DNA of 6,895 bases from Candidatus Bathyarchaeum sp. (lineage in GTDB: Archaea; Thermoproteota; Bathyarchaeia; Bathyarchaeales; Bathyarchaeaceae): NCBI GenBank assembly GCA_004376385.1, contig SOJY01000149.1, positions 1 to 6,895 of the forward strand, in the 5' to 3' direction. A model generated the notes under the pieces. It was not told the DNA's origin, made no database searches, and saw only the letters and a program-made list of their open reading frames with translations. The position numbers and the translations under genes were made by a program. Numbering within the stretch: the stretch's first letter is position 1; every line of letters begins with the position of its first letter. Below are positions 1 through 5,186 of this stretch, piece after piece.

Positions 1-233
1 ATGACCTCCTCAACGAACTCGGGCGTTACTGGCAGCAAGTAGACTTTTCCTGCTAGCCGAGGGTCAGTTTGAATCGTGGCTATGTTCGGGTTAACTAGAA
101 CAGTCTCTATTCCTTCTTCGCGAAGAGCCTTTAGGCACTGGCTTCCAGAGTAATCAAATTCTGCGGCTTCCCCAATCTTTATGGCGCCACTGCCGAGAAC
201 CAGAACCTTATGTATCCACTCAAACTTTGGCAC
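1..233 (-). CDS. carB: Carbamoyl-phosphate synthase large subunit, N-terminal fragment (cut by window edge)
   Basis: This is the synthetase subunit that makes carbamoyl phosphate from bicarbonate, ATP and the ammonia released by CarA, feeding citrulline (arginine) and pyrimidine synthesis in the cytoplasm. Only the first 77 codons are present; the family is usually about 1,050-1,080 residues, so the rest lies beyond base 1. The visible part is the start of the first pre-ATP-grasp domain: KVLVLGSGAIKIGEAAEFDY (residues 9-28), then SGSQCLKALREEG and VNPNIATIQT. The GxGxIxIGxAxEFDYSG pattern is diagnostic of CarB. The IKIGEAAEF wording is closer to crenarchaeal than bacterial CarB (recalled, not searched). 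I chose GTG at 233-231, five bases after the carA stop. No in-frame ATG lies nearby, and a G-run at 248-244 is only a weak Shine-Dalgarno candidate, so translation may be coupled to carA. The last codon is incomplete. Confidence 0.93.
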   Translation of the reverse strand, partial: MPKFEWIHKVLVLGSGAIKIGEAAEFDYSGSQCLKALREEGIETVLVNPNIATIQTDPRLAGKVYLLPVTPEFVEEV

Positions 234-238
234 CTTTT

Positions 239-1381
239 TTAGGCCCCCGCAAGTTTCAGAAATTTGTCGAAAAGAAACTTCGTGTCGTATGGACCCGGCG
301 AGGCTTCGGGGTGCCATTGAAAGGCGAAAGTCGGTTTGTTCTTATGCTTTACTCCTTCAACTGTCTTGTCGTTGGCGTTCATGAACCAGACTTCTAGACC
401 AGTCCCTTTTAGGGAGTCCCTGTTTGTGACGTATCCGTGATTTTGAGTAGTAATGTAGCACCGCTTTGTTTCCAAGTCAATAACAGATTGATTCTGAGAT
501 CGGTGACCATACTTCAGTTTGTAGGTGTCACCGCCGAGAGCCAATGCCAAAATCTGTGTTCCCAAACAGATGCCCATTATGGGAATATCTTCCTCAACTA
601 ACTCCCGAACCGATTCGATTGTTTTTGTACATTGTTTTGGGTTCCCGGGACCGTTGCTTATTATCACGCCGTCAGGTTTGTACTCTAGAATCTCTTCTGC
701 CGAAAAGTCGTAGGGTACCCTTATCACATTCATGCCTTGTTGCAGGAGGGTGCGGAGAATACCGTGTTTGATGCCGCAGTCTATTATGACGGCTACCTTG
801 TTTGCTCCGACTTCGTAGCGAACAGGTTCTTTTATCGTTACTTCCTTCACTAGGTTTGTGGCGTTTGGGTCTTGAATCGTCTTCACTTCTTTCAGAAGTT
901 TTTCGAGGTTAGGTTCCTCTTCCTCTTCGCACACCTGCAAAATTCCCAGCATTACGCCTTTGACTCTGAGTTTCTTTGTGAGCTTTCGGGTGTCGATTCC
1001 GTATATGCCTGGAACGTCTTCGTCTTTGAGCCACTCGTCCAGAGTTTTGGTGGATGCCCAATGGAAAGGATTCTTGCACAGTTCGTGGATAACTAAGCCC
1101 CTTGCTTTGATGCTTTCAGATTCGAAATATCGGGGAACACCATTCTCTAGCTCGTAGGATGGAACTCCATAGTTTCCAATAAGAGGATAAGTGAACGTTA
1201 AGATTTGACCTTTGTAAGATGGGTCTGTCAAAGATTCGGGGTATCCAACCATGGAGGTGGAAAAAACGATTTCGCCTGAAACCTTTTTTGGTGCTCCGAA
1301 GCCATGACCGGAAAAGGTGGAGCCATCCTCCAAAACTAGAACTGCTTTACCAGTTTTCGATGAGTTATTTTTTGCTTTCAA
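239..1381 (-). CDS. carA: Carbamoyl-phosphate synthase small (glutaminase) subunit
   Basis: CarA hydrolyses glutamine and passes ammonia to CarB. The 380-residue length is normal for the family. Residues about 12-145 form the CPSase small-chain N-terminal domain, with VGYPESLTDPSYKGQI (45-60) and FTYPLIGNYG (63-72). Residues about 195-377 form the class I glutamine amidotransferase. It has the nucleophile elbow GICLGTQ with Cys272, a QNHGY motif (313-317), and the catalytic His357 and Glu359 in QWHPEASPGP. All three triad residues are present, so it should be glutamine-dependent. The start is TTG at 1381-1379. An in-frame TAG lies two codons upstream, so no earlier start is possible, and GGAG at 1393-1390 sits 8 bases upstream. 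A short acidic run (EEEEE, 152-156) links the domains. The usual GHRGxNQ appears here as GHRSQNQ (292-298), a mild variant. It lies 30 bp after argH and 5 bp before carB. Confidence 0.97.
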   Translation of the reverse strand: MKAKNNSSKTGKAVLVLEDGSTFSGHGFGAPKKVSGEIVFSTSMVGYPESLTDPSYKGQILTFTYPLIGNYGVPSYELENGVPRYFESESIKARGLVIHELCKNPFHWASTKTLDEWLKDEDVPGIYGIDTRKLTKKLRVKGVMLGILQVCEEEEEPNLEKLLKEVKTIQDPNATNLVKEVTIKEPVRYEVGANKVAVIIDCGIKHGILRTLLQQGMNVIRVPYDFSAEEILEYKPDGVIISNGPGNPKQCTKTIESVRELVEEDIPIMGICLGTQILALALGGDTYKLKYGHRSQNQSVIDLETKRCYITTQNHGYVTNRDSLKGTGLEVWFMNANDKTVEGVKHKNKPTFAFQWHPEASPGPYDTKFLFDKFLKLAGA

Positions 1382-1389
1382 TTTCTAAA

Positions 1390-1393
1390 CTCC
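1390..1393 (-). promoter_or_regulatory. Shine-Dalgarno site deciding the TTG start of carA
   Basis: GGAG on the minus strand is 8 bases before the TTG at 1381-1379. An in-frame TAG at 1387-1385 excludes any earlier start. A nearby ATG at 1395-1393 opens only a five-codon ORF that stops at the carA start. Confidence 0.6.
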
Positions 1394-1411
1394 ATTACAT
1401 TTCGTGACTTT

Positions 1412-2905
1412 TCAAGTTACTTTTTTTGATTGTGAAGATGAGTAACGCTGAACTACAGATTTTAGCTGCTTGTCAGCTTCCTCTAGCCTGCTTTTTTGTT
1501 CTTTTAGGCTCGTTTTTGACTGGCTTGTCAACTGTTTACGGTTTTTGAGCATCCGTTTGACTTCTGCTGGAGCTGGACCGCCCATGGTTTTGTGGCTTTC
1601 AACGAATTTTTGGGGGTCGATGGAGTCTTTGATGTCCGCCAGTTTAACGGATATGGTGATTCCCGCAGAATCTTTAGCGGTCTTATTTAACAGTTCAGGT
1701 GTCAAGCCAGAAAGCGCCAGCTTCTTGTCCAGCAAAGTCTTGACTAAGGCGCCAACTATCTTGTGTGACACCCTGAAGGGAACATTATACTTTTTCACAA
1801 GCAGGTTAGCTAATTCTGTCGTGGTTGAATAGCTGAGGACTTGTTTGTTGAAGACATTCTTGTTTATGTTCAAGTTTTTGGCTAACTCAGAAAGCATACA
1901 CAATGAACTTGCGACTGTTTCGAGGGACTCCCACAACTTGGGAGTAAGCTCCTGCAGGTCCAGATTGTAGCCCGAGGGCAAAGCCTTCATTGTAGACGCT
2001 GATGCCACAAAGTTACCGAGAACTTGGCTCATCCTTGCCCTGATGACCTCTAGGACGTCGGGGTTCTTTTTCTGGGGCATTATACTGCTTGTGAAAGCGA
2101 AGCTTTCGGGCAAATCGATTATCCCAAAGTCTGGGGAGCTCCAGACAATCAGGTCTTCAGCCATCCTGCTGATGTCGATGGCGAGCAACGTGAGGTTGGC
2201 AGAGGTTTCTAGGACAAAGTCGCGGCTGCCGACTGCGTCTATGGAGTTCTCTAGCACTTTGCTGAAGCCTAGCAGTTCGGCGGTGCGGTTGCGGTTTATT
2301 GGGAAGCTTGTGGTTGCTATGGCTCCTGCACCCATGGGGCACATGTTAACGCGGGGAATCGTCTCTTCTAATCGTTTCAGGTTGCGCTCCAGCGCATCCA
2401 CGTAGGCGATTAGGATGTGGGCGAAGGTTACGGGCTGGGCTGGATGAAGATGCGTGTAACTGGGAACTAGCGTTTCTGTGTGTTTTTCAGCCAGCTCAAT
2501 TAAAGAGTCCTGCAGCGTTACTATGAGATTCATTAGTTCTAGGAGGTTTGTTCGAAGCGCCATCCTGATTGCTGTCGCCACTTGGTCGTTTCGGCTTTTG
2601 GCGATGTGCAGGTTTCCGCCTACATCTAAGCCAACTTTCTTGTTGACTTCCTCCTCTACTGCAAGGTGAACGTCTTCAAGGGATGGGTCTAGCTTCATTT
2701 TTGGGTCTAGTTCAGCTAGGGCTTGGAGTAGCTTGGCGCCCATTTTACTGTTGATTATGTTCTGTTCGGTTAGCATGGTTACGTGGGCTTGGTTGATTTT
2801 GATGACTGCTTCCAGTAGCTTTTGGTCGCTTTTTATGGATGCAGTAAACTCGACCACATCCTTCCGAGCGGAGCCTATTCTTCCTCCACGCAACAGCTTA
2901 GACAA
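1412..2905 (-). CDS. argH: Argininosuccinate lyase
   Basis: ArgH splits argininosuccinate into arginine and fumarate, the last step of arginine synthesis. It belongs to the fumarase/aspartase superfamily, a homotetramer with active sites shared between subunits. The 497 residues fit an archaeal family member with a slightly long tail. Visible landmarks are RGGRIG near the N-terminus (6-11), SRNDQVATA (104-112), SYTHLHPAQP (149-158, containing the conserved His), and the signature loop TSSIMPQKKNPD (272-283) with the expected catalytic Ser. MGGPAPAEVKR (441-451) marks the C-terminal domain. Residues about 460-497 are a Ser/Lys-rich helical, probably coiled-coil extension. The first conserved block reads HIAKSRND rather than the common HTGRSRND. 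The start is TTG at 2905-2903, because an in-frame stop lies three codons upstream. AGGTG at 2919-2915 is 9 bases upstream. It follows argG by 56 bp and precedes carA by 30 bp. Confidence 0.96.
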   Translation of the reverse strand: MSKLLRGGRIGSARKDVVEFTASIKSDQKLLEAVIKINQAHVTMLTEQNIINSKMGAKLLQALAELDPKMKLDPSLEDVHLAVEEEVNKKVGLDVGGNLHIAKSRNDQVATAIRMALRTNLLELMNLIVTLQDSLIELAEKHTETLVPSYTHLHPAQPVTFAHILIAYVDALERNLKRLEETIPRVNMCPMGAGAIATTSFPINRNRTAELLGFSKVLENSIDAVGSRDFVLETSANLTLLAIDISRMAEDLIVWSSPDFGIIDLPESFAFTSSIMPQKKNPDVLEVIRARMSQVLGNFVASASTMKALPSGYNLDLQELTPKLWESLETVASSLCMLSELAKNLNINKNVFNKQVLSYSTTTELANLLVKKYNVPFRVSHKIVGALVKTLLDKKLALSGLTPELLNKTAKDSAGITISVKLADIKDSIDPQKFVESHKTMGGPAPAEVKRMLKNRKQLTSQSKTSLKEQKSRLEEADKQLKSVVQRYSSSQSKKVT

Positions 2906-2914
2906 TTTTTTTCA

Positions 2915-2919
2915 CACCT
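2915..2919 (-). promoter_or_regulatory. Shine-Dalgarno site deciding the TTG start of argH
   Basis: AGGTG on the minus strand lies 9 bases before the TTG at 2905-2903. With an in-frame stop just upstream (TGA, 2914-2912), it fixes the unusual start codon and suggests argH is translated from a transcript reading in from argG. Confidence 0.6.
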
Positions 2920-2924
2920 AACAG

Positions 2925-2932
2925 TTTTATAT
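2925..2932 (-). promoter_or_regulatory. Possible internal TATA box upstream of argH
   Basis: ATATAAAA on the minus strand lies in the 56-bp argG-argH gap, with its centre 24 bases before the TTG start. No clear BRE is present. If used, transcription would begin almost exactly at the start codon (leaderless), which conflicts with the good Shine-Dalgarno site at 2919-2915. It may simply be AT-rich spacer. Confidence 0.3.
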
Positions 2933-2961
2933 GGAACAGACAGCCAAAACCGCCCGCTCCG

Positions 2962-4173
2962 TTAACATTTCTTTTCTTTTTTCACCTTCTCTTTTAGTAT
3001 GTTGGCTACTTTGGTGGGCAGTCCCCACAGTTCTATGAAGCCCTCAGCATGACTCTGATTAAACGAGGTTTCTACATCGTAGGTTGCCAAGTTCTTGTCA
3101 TACAGAGACATCGGCGAGGAACGCCCCACAACCCAGCAGCGTCCCTTGTATAGCTTCATTTTCACTTCGCCGCAGACACGTTCCTGAGTCTTGTCGATGA
3201 AGGCTTCCAGAGCTTCGCGTAGGGGGTCTATCCACAAGCCATTGTAAACGAGACAAGTCCACTTTTCGTCTATCTGCTTCTTGAACTCTAGTTCGTGGCG
3301 CGTCAAAATCATCTTCTCTAGATCCTTGTGGGCTTCAATCAGCACCTCGGCGGCGGGAGATTCATAGATTTCCCTTGATTTGATTCCAACCAGCCTGTCC
3401 TCGATGTGGTCTACGCGCCCAATTCCATGCTTCCCTGCAATATCATTCAGTTTTTCGATCAACGCCACTGGAGCCATCTTTTTTCCGTTCAGGGCAACTG
3501 GACAGCCAGCCTCAAACTGTATTGTTACGTATTCTGGTTTGTCTGGTGCCTCTTCGGGAGAGGCTGTAAACTCGTATATTTCTTCTAGCGGTTCCTGTTC
3601 CGCATTCTCTAGGGGTCCGCATTCTATGGAGCGTCCCCACAGGTTCTGGTCTATACTGTAAGGGTCAGACAGGTGAGGAATGGAGATGCCTTTTTCTTTG
3701 GCGTACTTGATTTCTGCTTCCCTGCAGAGTCCCCACTCCCTAACTGGAGCCATAACCTTGAGGTTGGGGGCAAGAGCCTTGATTGTAACGTCGAAGCGCA
3801 CCTGATCGTTACCTTTTCCTGTGCAGCCGTGAGCGACTGCTATGGCGCCTTCTTTTTGTGCGATTTCAACCAGTTTTTTGGCGATCAGGGGGCGTCCTAT
3901 GGCTGTTGCCAGTGGATATTTTCCTTCGTAGAGGGCGTTTGCTTTTATGGCTGGAAAGACGTAGTTAAGGACGAATTCTTCTGTTCCGTCTACTGAGTAA
4001 TGTTTTTTGGCGCCTAGGCTGTGGGCTTTTTCTGCGACCTTTTTTAGGTCGGTTTGTTGCCCCAGCTCCATTGTGAACGTTATGATGTCCACGTCGTATT
4101 CTTCCTGTAACCATTTTATGAGAACAGACGTGTCTAGTCCGCCGGAGTAGGCTAATATTATCGTGTCTTTCAT
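2962..4173 (-). CDS. argG: Argininosuccinate synthase
   Basis: ArgG joins citrulline and aspartate with ATP, through a citrullyl-AMP intermediate, to give argininosuccinate. I set the start at ATG 4173-4171, giving 403 residues, the normal family length. The same frame stays open to 4260, but that would add 29 residues with no family counterpart and would translate through the TATA box. In the 403-residue numbering, the PP-loop ATP-binding motif AYSGGLDTS is at 8-16. The nucleotide/citrulline region includes YPLATAIGRPLIAK (86-99) and AHGCTGKGNDQVRF (114-127). The synthetase domain has SIDQNLWGRSIE (173-184) and ESPAAEVL (271-278). No key residue appears lost. The C-terminus ends in a Lys-rich stretch. 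It is the first gene of the argG-argH-carA-carB run and is read away from the ACT gene. There is no good Shine-Dalgarno site; the predicted leader is about 15-20 bases. Confidence 0.97.
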   Translation of the reverse strand: MKDTIILAYSGGLDTSVLIKWLQEEYDVDIITFTMELGQQTDLKKVAEKAHSLGAKKHYSVDGTEEFVLNYVFPAIKANALYEGKYPLATAIGRPLIAKKLVEIAQKEGAIAVAHGCTGKGNDQVRFDVTIKALAPNLKVMAPVREWGLCREAEIKYAKEKGISIPHLSDPYSIDQNLWGRSIECGPLENAEQEPLEEIYEFTASPEEAPDKPEYVTIQFEAGCPVALNGKKMAPVALIEKLNDIAGKHGIGRVDHIEDRLVGIKSREIYESPAAEVLIEAHKDLEKMILTRHELEFKKQIDEKWTCLVYNGLWIDPLREALEAFIDKTQERVCGEVKMKLYKGRCWVVGRSSPMSLYDKNLATYDVETSFNQSHAEGFIELWGLPTKVANILKEKVKKEKKC

Positions 4174-4176
4174 TGG

Positions 4177-4209
4177 GTTTCCCAGTTTCAGGTTGATAAT
4201 CTGGGAAAC
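4177..4209. repeat. 9-bp inverted repeat across the argG transcription start region
   Basis: GTTTCCCAG at 4177-4185 and CTGGGAAAC at 4201-4209 are perfect reverse complements separated by 15 bases. The predicted argG transcription start (about 4190) lies in the spacer and the argG ATG begins 4 bases beyond one arm. The geometry fits a DNA operator better than an RNA hairpin, because only one arm would be in a transcript starting near 4190. Confidence 0.5.
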
Positions 4210-4219
4210 ACTTATATAG
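4205..4219 (+). promoter_or_regulatory. Candidate plus-strand promoter for the ACT gene, sharing the argG TATA box
   Basis: The core TATATA at 4213-4218 is its own reverse complement. On the plus strand it reads CTTATATAG with GAAACA (4205-4210) as a BRE-like sequence. Transcription would start near 4241, leaving a leader of about 22 bases before the ATG at 4263. No better plus-strand TATA box is visible in the 89-bp gap. Confidence 0.45.
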
Positions 4220-4225
4220 ATTTTG
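4211..4225 (-). promoter_or_regulatory. argG operon promoter (BRE plus TATA box)
   Basis: On the minus strand CAAAAT (4225-4220) followed by CTATATAAG (4219-4211) fits the archaeal BRE/TATA pattern. Start of transcription would fall about 25 bases downstream, near 4190, giving a leader of about 17 bases before the argG ATG. It is the best promoter candidate upstream of the four-gene run. Confidence 0.65.
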
Positions 4226-4269
4226 GTCAATATCATACTAAATTGGACATAAGTGACCAAAAATGGTCA
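4224..4269. promoter_or_regulatory. Candidate operator: four phased TGGTCA-type half-sites
   Basis: TGGTCA occurs at 4224-4229 and 4264-4269, its reverse complement TGACCA at 4254-4259, and a one-mismatch copy TGGACA at 4244-4249. The steps are exactly 20, 10 and 10 bp, so all four would face the same side of the helix. The outer pair extends to a perfect 9-bp inverted repeat, TTTTGGTCA (4221-4229) and TGACCAAAA (4254-4262). The first site abuts the TATA box and BRE of argG; the last overlaps the start codon of the ACT gene. Binding by the ACT protein is inferred. Confidence 0.5.
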
Positions 4270-4928
4270 ATTCGATCTCGAAAACCGTGCAAAACCTCAT
4301 AGACGAAGACCTCTCCCTACAGGATGCCCTGCAAAGAGACTACGGAAACTACAGCGCAATAGCCAGAATGTTGATGCCCAAAATCAAAGAAACCGTAAAC
4401 CATACAGTTAACCTCGAAAGCGTAATAACCTCAGTTAAGCGGGCTAAAGCAAACTACACGATCTTGCAGGGAAAGATAACAATAGTCGTTGCGGGAAGCG
4501 GATTAAACATCAGAACAGACATGGCAAAAGTTTCTGTCGAGAAAACCAAAGAGAATCTGGAAAAGATAAGAAAAACGTTGGCAACTTTCTCGGGCGACTT
4601 TCTTCAAGTCATAGAAGGAAACACCATAGTTACGTTGATTTCTGACCTGAATTCATTCAACAAAATCAGCTCCATCTTCACCAAAAAAGACGTGATAGAC
4701 CAGAAACAGAATCTGGCAACAGTAATCATCCGCAGCCCAGACGAGATAACATTCACTCCCGGATGCATACAAGCATTCTATAACGCAGTTTCAAGACGCC
4801 ACATCAACATAGAGGAAACAATGAGCTGCTACACAGAAACAATAATCGTGTTAGCCATGGAAGACGTAAGCAAAGCCTTCGCAGCACTCACAGACCTCAT
4901 AACAGAAGCAAGAAGAAAAACAAACTAA
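4263..4928 (+). CDS. ACT-domain protein, candidate regulator of the arginine operon
   Basis: A 221-residue soluble protein without signal peptide or membrane segment; the exact family is not recognised. Residues about 1-62 are predicted helical and include a stretch (17-40) with LQRDYGNYSAIARMLMPKI, which could be a small winged-helix or helix-turn-helix unit; this is weak. Residues about 70-140 look like a beta-alpha-beta unit (KITIVVAGSG, FLQVIEGNTIVTLIS), possibly a degenerate first ACT. Residues about 150-215 are a convincing ACT domain: LATVIIRSPDEI, then TPGCIQAFYNAVSRRHINIE, ending ETIIVLAMEDVSKAFAALTD. The pattern (a strand, a helix, then NIEE and a strand) matches aspartokinase-type ACT domains, which bind amino acids. 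It is divergent from argG with 89 bp between start codons, so control by or sensing of arginine-pathway amino acids is a fair inference. The start is the first ATG, with no strong Shine-Dalgarno site (GTGA at 4253-4256). Archaeal ACT proteins of similar layout exist, but I cannot name a characterised one. Confidence 0.85.
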   Translation: MVNSISKTVQNLIDEDLSLQDALQRDYGNYSAIARMLMPKIKETVNHTVNLESVITSVKRAKANYTILQGKITIVVAGSGLNIRTDMAKVSVEKTKENLEKIRKTLATFSGDFLQVIEGNTIVTLISDLNSFNKISSIFTKKDVIDQKQNLATVIIRSPDEITFTPGCIQAFYNAVSRRHINIEETMSCYTETIIVLAMEDVSKAFAALTDLITEARRKTN

Positions 4929-5003
4929 AAACAACTACAAGAAAATACGGATTAACTTTCACAACACGTTTCACAATAGCAGATTCATATTTTAGACCAC
5001 AAC

Positions 5004-5018
5004 CAAAAAGTTATTAAA
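5004..5018 (+). promoter_or_regulatory. Candidate promoter for the beta-helix gene or the small upstream ORF
   Basis: AAAAAG-type BRE-like sequence (5004-5010) followed by TTATTAAA (5011-5018). Transcription would start near 5040, leaving a leader of about 145 bases before the beta-helix gene, long for an archaeon, but only about 20 bases before the small ORF at 5059. No better TATA box is seen closer to 5187. Confidence 0.35.
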
Positions 5019-5046
5019 AAATCGCCAAATCTGCGTCTCAGAAGGC

Positions 5047-5052
5047 GGGAGG
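5047..5052 (+). promoter_or_regulatory. Strong Shine-Dalgarno site without an annotated gene behind it
   Basis: GGGAGG is a near-complete match to the archaeal anti-Shine-Dalgarno complement. Six bases downstream is TTG, which opens only a 17-codon ORF. It is stronger than the sites of any recognised gene in the window. Confidence 0.35.
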
Positions 5053-5058
5053 AAAAAT

Positions 5059-5112
5059 TTGGTTGCAGTCGAAAACATAGAGAAAAAGACTGCGGGATCA
5101 CTCGGTCATTAG
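5059..5112 (+). CDS. Possible 17-codon leader ORF (low confidence)
   Basis: A short ORF starting TTG at 5059-5061 and ending TAG at 5110-5112, encoding 17 residues (VAVENIEKKTAGSLGH after the start). Its main support is the strongest Shine-Dalgarno site in the window, GGGAGG at 5047-5052, at a perfect 6-base spacing. A TATA-like element at 5011-5018 would place transcription start near 5040. It ends 74 bases before the beta-helix gene and is in the same frame as none of the neighbouring genes. It could be a leader peptide, the remnant of a decayed gene, or chance. The peptide is not recognised. Confidence 0.22.
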   Translation: MVAVENIEKKTAGSLGH

Positions 5113-5139
5113 ATGATTGATATCTAGGCTACTGATATG

Positions 5140-5159
5140 GACTTCATAAGGCTGAAGTC
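5140..5159 (+). repeat. Hairpin upstream of the beta-helix gene
   Basis: GACTTC (5140-5145) and GAAGTC (5154-5159) form a 6-bp stem with an 8-base loop, 4 bases before AGGAG at 5164-5168 and 27 bases before the ATG. It lacks a T-run, so it is not an obvious terminator; a leader RNA structure is possible. Confidence 0.3.
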
Positions 5160-5186
5160 TTCTAGGAGAAATAAAAAGCGTATACA

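Noticed and set aside
2043..2405. 120-codon plus-strand ORF inside argH, and a similar one at 1470-1832
   Set aside because: Both lie wholly antisense to conserved parts of ArgH, encode Ser/Arg/Leu-rich sequence without family likeness, and have no separate promoter.
2906..2961. GC-rich stretch followed by TTTT on the minus strand as a terminator between argG and argH
   Set aside because: There is no stem that pairs and only four T residues; the genes are more likely co-transcribed.
4174..4260. Longer argG starting at 4260 (29 extra residues)
   Set aside because: The start would need translation through the TATA box, the extra residues have no counterpart in argininosuccinate synthases, and the family start MKDTIILAYSGGLDTS is at 4173.
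5025..5062. CCAAAT (5025-5030) and ATTTGG (5057-5062) as an RNA stem
   Set aside because: Only 6 bp, AT-rich, with a 26-base loop, and the first arm would be upstream of the predicted transcription start.
5111..5160. C/D-box guide RNA: ATGATT-like C box with CTGA at 5132-5135 and 5152-5155
   Set aside because: The spacing is roughly right, but the C box matches RUGAUGA poorly, the internal C' box is worse, and no closing stem is seen.
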